A stretch of DNA of 64,000 nt, from the NCBI GenBank assembly GCA_037200975.1, contig JBBCGI010000001.1, positions 992,001-1,056,000 on the forward strand, in the 5' to 3' direction. This document shows positions 42,809 to 49,788 of the stretch, one piece after another (positions within the stretch are counted from its first letter, which is position 1; the number at the start of each line of letters is the position of its first letter). Below the pieces are notes generated by a model. It was not told where the DNA came from, ran no database searches, and worked only from the letters and a program-made list of their open reading frames with translations. Source of the DNA: Pseudomonadota bacterium (GTDB lineage: Bacteria; Pseudomonadota; Gammaproteobacteria; Steroidobacterales; Steroidobacteraceae). A program made the position numbers and the translations under genes.

Positions 42809-44122
42809 TCATCGAATCTCCTGGGAGGCGGCTAGCGCTCGCATGGCATCGATCTTCTCCGTCGCGAGCTTCACGGCAACATCGAGCGCCTGGTTTGCAT
42901 CCGCCTTCACATCCGGCTCGACCCCGGCGCCCTCCCAGTCGGTCCTGGTGATGGGGCGTCCGCTCGGCACCCTCATCATGAAGTGATCGTCGATGCCAAC
43001 AGATTCCACGGTATGAGCTCCACCAAGGGTTGTCTCTCCGACCAACGTAGCCCGCTTCAGGTTTCTGAGAACGTTCGCAAGATACTCCGCGGCCGAGAAG
43101 GTCTGCTTCGATGTGAGCACGAACACGGGCTTGGCAACGAATTTTCTGCCCGGCACGTCGGACGACGTCCACATCTCCTTGGTGGCGCTCTCCGTGCGAC
43201 TGAACAAGTCGTCCAGATGCGTGCGTCCGGCGAATAGATAGCTGGCGATATACTCGACCATCCCACCGCCTCCGCCGCGGTTGTCACGCAAGTCGACGAT
43301 GAGGGCGTCGCTATCGGCCACGAAATTCATGGCCGCGCTCGCCGTCGGCGCACAGACCTTCGTATCGGCGAACATGTTCAACTTCACGTAGCCAATGTTC
43401 GGCGGCAGGTGCTCCACCTTCTCGAATCCGCAGTTCATCGAAGCAAGCCACTGCGCCTCCCTTTCGGAGCGCATTGCTGGCGACTCCTCGGGTCTGACGA
43501 AATAGCTGAAGCGAACCTCAACGTGTTTGTCTCTGCTGACGCCCTGCAAGTTCTCGGTAAGTTTTCTTGCCAGGTCTTCGCCATAGATCACCGCGCGAAA
43601 ATCGCCGCGTGCGTTGCCCTTTCGAACTGCCGCAGCCATCTTCTTTCCAATGTCCGGATAGACGTAGGAACTATCGAATGACTCGGCCACGCGTTCGACC
43701 AGTTTGGAGCGCGCTGCCCCGTCGAGAATGGTCACCTCGACCTTTGCGCCTGGCGGGATGCGCCATGACCCCAGCGCAACGACTGAATGGGGATCGGCCG
43801 CATCGACCGTCACCCTGCCGATTTCTTCGACGGCGTTGGCTCTCGCCTTCACGTGGAAGAAGACATTTGTTTTGTCGCTCGAATAGATTTCGAGCAGCTC
43901 ATAGCCGCCGACCTCCTCTCTCCATCCGAGGTAGTCGTCCGGATTCTTCCGAGGCATATACGCCCTGGTGAAGGACTCGAGACGCGCGCGGTCGCCACTG
44001 TTGAAGGCCTCAAGCCATGCGTTGAACGCACGGCCAGGCGGTGTATTGGGAACCGATACGTCGGCGAGAGAAAAAGCCGGAAACACGGCTAGCAAGGCTA
44101 CGAGAAGTGTACGACTCGACAT
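42809..44122 (-). CDS. Exported S41-family (C-terminal processing-type) peptidase
   Basis: A 437-residue protein with signal RTLLVALLAVFPAFSLAD. N-terminally (about 25-130) it has a SnoaL/GyrI-like domain of unknown use. The S41 protease domain (about 140-420) has the family's DALIVDLRDNRGGGGGMVEYIASYL substrate cleft and the catalytic serine region VFVLTSKQTFSAAEYLANVL, then GETTLGGAHTVE. No PDZ domain is obvious, as in retinol-binding-protein/Tricorn-type members. The ATG at 44122 is preferred (GAGAG upstream). Low-GC stretches and weaker codon bias than neighbours are noticeable, possibly an acquired gene. Confidence 0.87.
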   Translation of the reverse strand: MSSRTLLVALLAVFPAFSLADVSVPNTPPGRAFNAWLEAFNSGDRARLESFTRAYMPRKNPDDYLGWREEVGGYELLEIYSSDKTNVFFHVKARANAVEEIGRVTVDAADPHSVVALGSWRIPPGAKVEVTILDGAARSKLVERVAESFDSSYVYPDIGKKMAAAVRKGNARGDFRAVIYGEDLARKLTENLQGVSRDKHVEVRFSYFVRPEESPAMRSEREAQWLASMNCGFEKVEHLPPNIGYVKLNMFADTKVCAPTASAAMNFVADSDALIVDLRDNRGGGGGMVEYIASYLFAGRTHLDDLFSRTESATKEMWTSSDVPGRKFVAKPVFVLTSKQTFSAAEYLANVLRNLKRATLVGETTLGGAHTVESVGIDDHFMMRVPSGRPITRTDWEGAGVEPDVKADANQALDVAVKLATEKIDAMRALAASQEIR

Positions 44123-44202
44123 GGCGTCTCTCGTGCTTGTGCGATGCCTGGATGGTACTGGCATCATCACCTCGCGAATACGGGGTTCCACAGGAGTCAG
44201 TC

Positions 44203-45315
44203 ATGCGAACGGGTATCAATTTGTCGTGGCGAACCGTGCAGGTCGGAGTCATCGCCGCGTTCGCCTTTGCCGGCGAAGTCTTTGCCCAGCAACAACCCCA
44301 CCCGCGCGACTACCACACGGGCAACATCGGTCTGGGTCTGCCGGTAGCGCCTGCCGCACCGGCGACGGATGGCACGACGCCGCCGAGCACGTTTGCGCCA
44401 GCTACCAGCAACGTGCGCATGTTTGGCGCGCTCTACTCCGTCGAGAGCTGTGTCTATGACCCTGGCCGCGGCGTGATCGTCGCGGCGTCACGCGGCGTGG
44501 GCCAGTCAGTGCGCGCGAACGACGCCTGGATCGCGTTCATCAATCATGATGGCAGCGTGAATACGCCGCGCTGGATAGGTATCCAGAACTCTGGCGCGGA
44601 GCGCGACAACATGACGCCGCCGCTGGTGCTCAACGAGCCGTTTGGCAGCTTCCTTCACAAGGGCGTGCTGTACCTCGCCGATCGCGATGGTGGCACGCCA
44701 GACCCCGCCCATCCCGGCCAGAACATTCCCAGTGTCGCGGTGCTGCGCACGTTCGATCTGGCAACAGGACGTCCGCTCCAGTCGATGCCAGTACCAGGAT
44801 CGCCCTGGCTGAACGACATCGGCGTCGCAGCAGATGGCACCGTCTATGCCACCAACAGCGGCAACCCCGACGATTCAAAATCCTGGGCCATATGGAAGGT
44901 GGCGCCGAACGGTGAGGCATCTGTGTTCGTGCAAGGCGCGCCACTCAACCTTCCCAACGGAATCGAGGTGGACCGCGACGGCAATATCGTCGTGGTCAAT
45001 ATCGGCAACACCGACGTGATCACCTTCGCGCCGGATGGACGGGTCATCCGGACGGAACAGGCCGCGCAATCCGGCAATGACGGACTCGTGATCATGCCCG
45101 ACGGCGTCAAATTCATATCGAGCGTGAGACTGGGCGGCATCTCGATGATTGCACCGGGTGCACGCGCCAGGCTGATCGCCGAGAACATCCCGAGTGCCGC
45201 CTCCATGTGTTACGACCCCAGCTTCAATCAGCTCGTCATTCCCATGAACGCCAACAACGGCCTCGCCTTTGTTTCGCTCAAGGGCATCTGGTCTGCCAAT
45301 CGATCGTCAAAATGA
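44203..45315 (+). CDS. Exported beta-propeller protein (SMP-30/NHL-like)
   Basis: A 370-residue protein with signal VGVIAAFAFAGEVFAQQ. The body is a repeated beta-propeller pattern: GVAADGTVYATNSGNPDDSK, LPNGIEVDRDGNIVVVNIGN, GNDGLVIMPDGVKFIS, as in SMP-30/gluconolactonase/strictosidine-synthase-like proteins. Whether it is a lactonase or a binding protein is unknown; no clear metal-ligand set is visible. CAGGAG precedes the ATG. Its TGA overlaps the ATG of the downstream GATase. It is divergent from the S41 gene across only 80 bp. Confidence 0.82.
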   Translation: MRTGINLSWRTVQVGVIAAFAFAGEVFAQQQPHPRDYHTGNIGLGLPVAPAAPATDGTTPPSTFAPATSNVRMFGALYSVESCVYDPGRGVIVAASRGVGQSVRANDAWIAFINHDGSVNTPRWIGIQNSGAERDNMTPPLVLNEPFGSFLHKGVLYLADRDGGTPDPAHPGQNIPSVAVLRTFDLATGRPLQSMPVPGSPWLNDIGVAADGTVYATNSGNPDDSKSWAIWKVAPNGEASVFVQGAPLNLPNGIEVDRDGNIVVVNIGNTDVITFAPDGRVIRTEQAAQSGNDGLVIMPDGVKFISSVRLGGISMIAPGARARLIAENIPSAASMCYDPSFNQLVIPMNANNGLAFVSLKGIWSANRSSK

Positions 45316-46016
45316 AACGCGCGGCAGTCATACAACATCTCGCCTTCGAGGATCTGGGCACGCTGGCGCCCGCGCTCACGCAGGCGGGTTTTCAGATCGA
45401 CTATCTACAGGCCGGCGTGGATTCCTTCGATGGTCACTTGTCGACCGCAGAACTGCTGATCGTCCTCGGTGGCCCGATCGGCGTCTACGAGACGGACGCG
45501 TACCCCTGGCTCGCCGACGAAACCGGGCTGATTCGCCAGCGCATTCATGCCGGCGGGGCGACGTTGGGAATTTGCCTCGGTGCCCAGCTCATCGCTGCGG
45601 CGCTCGGTGGTGAGGTTCGCCCGGGCACGAACGGGAAAGAGATCGGTTGGTCCTCGCTCGAACCCGTCACGCAGCCTGCGGCATCGCAAAAACTCGGCGC
45701 GCTGTTGGCCCCGGAGCTGCGCGTACTGCACTGGCACGGCGACACCTTTTCCTTGCCCGCCGGCGCCACGCACCTTGCTCGAAGCGCGCAGTATGAGAAC
45801 CAGGCGTTTTCATTTTCAGATCACGTGCTCGCGCTGCAATTCCATCCCGAAGTGCGCGTCGCGCAACTCGAGCGCTGGTACATCGGGCACAGCTGCGAGC
45901 TCGGGGCGGCGCGGGTTTCCATCCCGCAGCTGCGCGCGGATGGCGCGAAGTACGGCCCGTCTCTCGAATCGGCCGCGGCCGGCTTCTGGCGCGACTATCT
46001 CGCCGGCCTGCGCTAA
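45312..46016 (+). CDS. Class I glutamine amidotransferase-like protein
   Basis: A 234-residue GATase1-fold protein with the full triad: Cys88 in ATLGICLGAQLIA and His178, Glu180 in ALQFHPEV, plus the LIVLGGPIGVYE oxyanion loop. Stand-alone members of this type are usually annotated GMP-synthase-like or act on gamma-glutamyl compounds. Its start codon overlaps the stop of the beta-propeller gene (ATGA), so the exported and cytoplasmic proteins are co-made. It converges on the ModE-like regulator with a 4-bp overlap of stop codons. Substrate unknown. Confidence 0.88.
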   Translation: MKRAAVIQHLAFEDLGTLAPALTQAGFQIDYLQAGVDSFDGHLSTAELLIVLGGPIGVYETDAYPWLADETGLIRQRIHAGGATLGICLGAQLIAAALGGEVRPGTNGKEIGWSSLEPVTQPAASQKLGALLAPELRVLHWHGDTFSLPAGATHLARSAQYENQAFSFSDHVLALQFHPEVRVAQLERWYIGHSCELGAARVSIPQLRADGAKYGPSLESAAAGFWRDYLAGLR

Positions 46017-47083
46017 CCGCGCAGCGCTTCCTGAATTCCCTTCACACGTCCCGGATCGCGCGTGGCATACCCCGGCAATTTTTCGATGGCGTCGTGGAAC
46101 TCCTCGCCGCGCATGATGGCCAGCACCTTCTGCACGGCTTCATTCTCGAGGATCTGCTTGCGGCAGACGAAGAAGTAGTCCTCCGTCGCGAGCCGCACGA
46201 AGTCGAGCTCGAACTGACGCGCCGCGGCTTCCACGCCGAAACAGACGTCGGCCATGCCGCTGGCCACGTAGGCCGCCACCGCCGCGTGTGTGAACTCCAC
46301 TCGTTCGTAGCCGTCGAGACGGGTACCGTCCAGGCGCTGCTGCTGCAGTAGTTGGTCGAACAACAGGCGCGTGCCGGAATCCGGATCACGATTGACGAAG
46401 CGCACGCCGGGCTGGAGCAGCTTCTCGAGCGACGTGATACGCAGCGGATTGTCGCGCTTCACCATCAGGCCCATCTCGCGCGTGACGAAACCGATCGCAC
46501 GATGCTCCGTGGCGTTGAGCCACGGCCGCACCGCGGAGATGACTTTCTTGCGCAACGCGCCCTGGGGTAGATGGACGCCCGCCAGCTCGCAACCCGCATG
46601 CGCCAGCGACACCAGTGAATTCTGGTTGGTCACGTAACGCAGGTCGACGCCGATGCGCGGATCGCGGCCGATGAGATCGCGCAGCACGGACACCGCGAAG
46701 CCATGGCTCGCATGTACGCGCAGGATCTTGGTGCGCTGGGGCAAGGTGTCGTTGATCTCGGTCTCGAGCTCCTGAGCGAGGTTCTGCAACTGCGGCCGCA
46801 GCCGCGCCTGCAGCCGCTGCCCCGCCCACACCAGCTTCTCGCCGAGGGGCGTGAGACGCGTGCCGCGTCCTTGCTCGCGTTCCACCAGAGGCGCGCCGAA
46901 GAACGTCGCCCACTTCTCGATGAGATTCCAGCTGTGGCGATACGAGATCTGCGCATGGCTGGCCGCCCGCGTGATCTTGCCGCTGGCGCGGATTTCCTTG
47001 AGGAATTCCAGCATCACCAGCATCGACTGCCCGTTGTCCTCGCGGCGAAAGCGCCAGACAGGGTCGATCTCGATTCGAATCAC
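46013..47083 (-). CDS. ModE-like HTH regulator fused to a periplasmic-binding-type sensor domain
   Basis: A 356-residue regulator. Residues 1-105 are a ModE/LysR-type winged helix (LEFLKEIRASGKITRAASHA, ISYRHSWNLIEKW, TRLTPLGEKLV). Residues 125-350 are a type 2 periplasmic-binding fold used as cytoplasmic sensor (RVHASHGFAVSVLRDLIGRD, FVNRDPDSGTRLLFDQLL, YVASGMADVCFGVEAAARQF), in place of ModE's molybdate (TOBE) domains. Such proteins bind a small anion or cofactor. The GTG at 47083 is chosen (GGAG six bases upstream); the longer frame runs into the divergent promoter. It sits divergent from the aldehyde dehydrogenase/formyltransferase pair and probably controls it. Confidence 0.85.
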   Translation of the reverse strand: MIRIEIDPVWRFRREDNGQSMLVMLEFLKEIRASGKITRAASHAQISYRHSWNLIEKWATFFGAPLVEREQGRGTRLTPLGEKLVWAGQRLQARLRPQLQNLAQELETEINDTLPQRTKILRVHASHGFAVSVLRDLIGRDPRIGVDLRYVTNQNSLVSLAHAGCELAGVHLPQGALRKKVISAVRPWLNATEHRAIGFVTREMGLMVKRDNPLRITSLEKLLQPGVRFVNRDPDSGTRLLFDQLLQQQRLDGTRLDGYERVEFTHAAVAAYVASGMADVCFGVEAAARQFELDFVRLATEDYFFVCRKQILENEAVQKVLAIMRGEEFHDAIEKLPGYATRDPGRVKGIQEALRG

Positions 47084-47089
47084 GCGGGT

Positions 47090-47275
47090 CTCCAGATATG
47101 AACTCGGCTGCCGGTCTTGGTCCGGCCTTTCGTGCACCGCCGTTCATAGCTGCGGTACGTAGCAGTGGCAACGCGCCTCATATTCCTAACAGCGCGCCTT
47201 CGCGTCTAGCCTGTCACTGCAATCGCGTTCACCAATCCGCGCCGCAGACATATGTCCTGCGGTGCATATCTGGAG
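47090..47275. promoter_or_regulatory. Divergent control region with mirrored 11-bp elements and a palindrome
   Basis: The 198-bp gap between regulator and dehydrogenase has the same sequence, CATATCTGGAG, immediately before both start codons (47265-47275 on plus; complement of 47090-47100 on minus), carrying each ribosome binding site. A palindrome, CCGCA-GACATATGTCC-TGCGG (47242-47262, with perfect core GACATATGTC), lies next to the dehydrogenase copy. These are candidate operator sites for the ModE-like regulator. Confidence 0.5.
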
Positions 47276-47281
47276 TGATTC

Positions 47282-48736
47282 ATGGCCGCCCGACCGTCCG
47301 ACATCCGACAGGATCTGCTCATCGGCGGACGCTGGCTGCCCGCGCAATCGGGCCGTTACTTCGATACGGTGGATCCGGCCAACGAGCAGGTCATCACCCA
47401 GGTCGCCGAGGCCGACGCGGCCGATGTCGACGCTGCCGTGAAGGCCGCGCGCGCCGCATTCGAAGGCCCGTGGAGCGAGATGCGCGCCGCGGATCGCGGG
47501 CACCTGCTGCTCAAGCTCGCGGAACTCATTCGCCAGAACCAGGATTCGCTGGCGGAGCTCGAGAGTCTCGACTCCGGAAAACCGGTTTCCGCAGTGAAAC
47601 GCCAGGACCTGCCCGCGGTGCTCGACACGATCGCGTACTACGCCGGCTGGGCCGACAAGATCAACGGCCAGGTGGTGCCTGCGCGCCCGGACGCGCTCAC
47701 GTACACCGTGCGCGAGCCGCTCGGCGTCGTCGGCGCGATCATTCCCTGGAATTTCCCGCTGATGATCGGAATGTGGAAGATCGCACCGGCACTGGCCTGC
47801 GGCTGCACGGTGGTGCTCAAGCCCGCCGAGCTCACTTCACTGACCGCGCTCAAGATCGGCGAGCTCGCGCTGGCGGCGGGATTTCCGCCCGGCGTGTTGA
47901 ATGTGGTCCCGGGATTCGGCAAAACCGCGGGCGCGGCGCTCGTCGAGCATCCCGACGTCGACAAGATCACCTTCACCGGCTCGCCGGTAGTTGGGCGCCA
48001 GATCCTGCGCGGCGCGGCCGGCAACCTGAAGCGCGTGACGCTCGAGCTCGGTGGCAAGTCCGCGAACATCATCCTGCCCGACGCCGATCTCGACGCGGCC
48101 GTGAAGGCAGCGGGTGCCGGGATCTTCTTCAACACGGGCCAGGTGTGCTCGGCCGGCTCGCGCATCCTTGCGCACAAGGACGTGTACGACGAAGTCGTCG
48201 AGCGGCTGGTGGCACGGGCCAAGGCCGTGCGCGTCGGCGATCCGCGCGATGCGGCCACGTCGATGGGTCCGCTCGTGTCGCAGACGCAGATGACGCGCGT
48301 GCTCGACTACATCGAAGTCGGCAAACGTGAAGGCGCGCAAATCGCGACCGGCGGCGCGCGCCACGGCGACAAGGGTTATTTCGTCAGCCCCACGGTGTTC
48401 GCCGGCGTGGAACACGACATGCGCATCTCGCAGGAAGAGATCTTCGGGCCGGTCGCCGCCGTCATCCGCTTCGACGACGACGACCAGGCGATCCGTCTCG
48501 CCAACGGGACTAACTACGGCCTCGCGGCCGGCGTGTGGAGCAAGGACGTCACGCGGATCCATCGCTTCGTGCGGCGCCTCAAGGCCGGCACCGTCTGGGC
48601 GAACACCTATGGGCCCACCGACGTGCGGCTGCCGTGGGGAGGCGCGCGGGATTCCGGCTACGGGCGCGAACACGGCGATGCCGCCATCGACAATTTCACC
48701 GAACCCAAAGTTGTCTGGATCAACACCGGACGCTGA
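47282..48736 (+). CDS. Aldehyde dehydrogenase, ALDH1L-like
   Basis: A 484-residue NAD(P)-dependent aldehyde dehydrogenase with the IIPWNFPLMIGMWKIAPALA cofactor segment, FTGSPVVG, catalytic Glu255 in LELGGKSAN and nucleophile Cys289 in NTGQVCSAGS. The C-terminal GTVWANTYGPTDVRLPWGGA and the RDSGYGRE segment are standard. Its N-terminal LLIGGRWLPAQSG and AAVKAARAAFEG-PW region resembles the ALDH domain of 10-formyl-THF dehydrogenase. It is followed 12 bp later by a formyltransferase, so the pair may oxidise the formyl group of 10-formyl-THF. A general short-chain aldehyde role is the alternative. Confidence 0.88.
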   Translation: MAARPSDIRQDLLIGGRWLPAQSGRYFDTVDPANEQVITQVAEADAADVDAAVKAARAAFEGPWSEMRAADRGHLLLKLAELIRQNQDSLAELESLDSGKPVSAVKRQDLPAVLDTIAYYAGWADKINGQVVPARPDALTYTVREPLGVVGAIIPWNFPLMIGMWKIAPALACGCTVVLKPAELTSLTALKIGELALAAGFPPGVLNVVPGFGKTAGAALVEHPDVDKITFTGSPVVGRQILRGAAGNLKRVTLELGGKSANIILPDADLDAAVKAAGAGIFFNTGQVCSAGSRILAHKDVYDEVVERLVARAKAVRVGDPRDAATSMGPLVSQTQMTRVLDYIEVGKREGAQIATGGARHGDKGYFVSPTVFAGVEHDMRISQEEIFGPVAAVIRFDDDDQAIRLANGTNYGLAAGVWSKDVTRIHRFVRRLKAGTVWANTYGPTDVRLPWGGARDSGYGREHGDAAIDNFTEPKVVWINTGR

Positions 48737-48748
48737 CCAGGACAACCC

Positions 48749-49738
48749 ATGCGTATCGCGATCATTGGACAACAGGCATTCGGCAAGAGCGTGCTCGAAG
48801 CGTTTGCCGCACGCGGCGATCAGATCGTCGGGGTGTTCTGCGCGCCGGAGAAAGCCGGCGCCAGGGCCGATCCATTGCGGCAGGCGGCGCAGGCACTCGG
48901 CTTGCCCGTGTTCCAGTTCCCCTCGCTGAAGAACCTGGACGCAGAACATGCACTGCGCAGTCTGGACGCGGACATCGCGGTCATGGCTTATGTGCTGCAG
49001 TTCGCTCCGCAGTCCTTCGTGAACATCCCGCGTCACGGCACGATCCAGTATCACCCGTCGTTATTGCCGGCGCATCGTGGCCCGAGCTCCATCAACTGGC
49101 CGTTGATCCAGGGCAAGACGCACACCGGGCTCACCATTTTCCGTCCGACCGACGGACTGGACGAGGGACCCGTCATCCTGCAGAAAATCGTGGAGATCGG
49201 GGCCGACGACACGCTGGGCAGCGTGTACTTCGATCGCCTGTTTCCCCAGGGAATCGCCGCGATGCTCGAGGCGGCGGATCTGGTCGTAGCCGGCAAACAC
49301 ACCGAGATTGCGCAGGATGAGGCGCTCGCCAGCTACGAAGGCTGGTGCAAGGACGCGGAAGCGCAGATCAACTGGCACGCGCCGACCGCTGCTATCTACA
49401 ACCTCATCCGCGGTTGCAATCCTTCACCGGGCGCATGGACCACCGCGCACGGCATGAGAGTCCGCATCCTCGATTCGCAGCGGCATGTCGCGCGGCGCTT
49501 CGCCGATGTCGGCGGGAAACCCGGCGAGATCATTGCGATCGGCGATAGCAGCATCCAGGTGGCCGCGCAGGGCGGAAGCATAGAAATCCGGAAGGTGAAG
49601 ATCGACGGCGGGGATAAATCCACTGCGGCCGCGTTCTGCCACGCGAATGGTTTGGTTGCCGGTGACCGGCTCGGGATCGTCGGCATTCCGGTCAGGAAAG
49701 AACCGGCCAAAACAATTCAACACGCAACTGCGGATTGA
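48749..49738 (+). CDS. Folate-dependent formyltransferase (FDH hydrolase-domain-like)
   Basis: A 329-residue protein matching the N-terminal domain of 10-formyl-THF dehydrogenase (ALDH1L1), rather than Fmt itself. It shows MRIAIIGQQAFGKSVLEAF, GVFCAPEK...ADPLRQAA, YHPSLLPAHRGPSSINW with catalytic His109, and PTDGLDEGPVILQ with Asp138, equivalent to His106 and Asp142 of rat FDH by eye. The C-terminal subdomain spans about 205-310, and the phosphopantetheine-carrier domain that joins the two halves in the fused enzyme is absent. It likely removes or transfers formyl from 10-formyl-THF. A bidirectional hairpin follows its stop. Confidence 0.88.
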   Translation: MRIAIIGQQAFGKSVLEAFAARGDQIVGVFCAPEKAGARADPLRQAAQALGLPVFQFPSLKNLDAEHALRSLDADIAVMAYVLQFAPQSFVNIPRHGTIQYHPSLLPAHRGPSSINWPLIQGKTHTGLTIFRPTDGLDEGPVILQKIVEIGADDTLGSVYFDRLFPQGIAAMLEAADLVVAGKHTEIAQDEALASYEGWCKDAEAQINWHAPTAAIYNLIRGCNPSPGAWTTAHGMRVRILDSQRHVARRFADVGGKPGEIIAIGDSSIQVAAQGGSIEIRKVKIDGGDKSTAAAFCHANGLVAGDRLGIVGIPVRKEPAKTIQHATAD

Positions 49739-49749
49739 AGTGGCGCTGA

Positions 49750-49776
49750 AGCCCGGCGACCAGCTGCCGCCGGGCT
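49750..49776. terminator. Bidirectional hairpin between convergent genes
   Basis: AGCCCGGCG (49750-49758) pairs with CGCCGGGCT (49768-49776) around a 9-nt loop, between the formyltransferase stop and the TonB-receptor stop. There is no notable T-run on either side, so strength is uncertain. Confidence 0.5.
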
Positions 49777-49788
49777 CCACGACGATTG

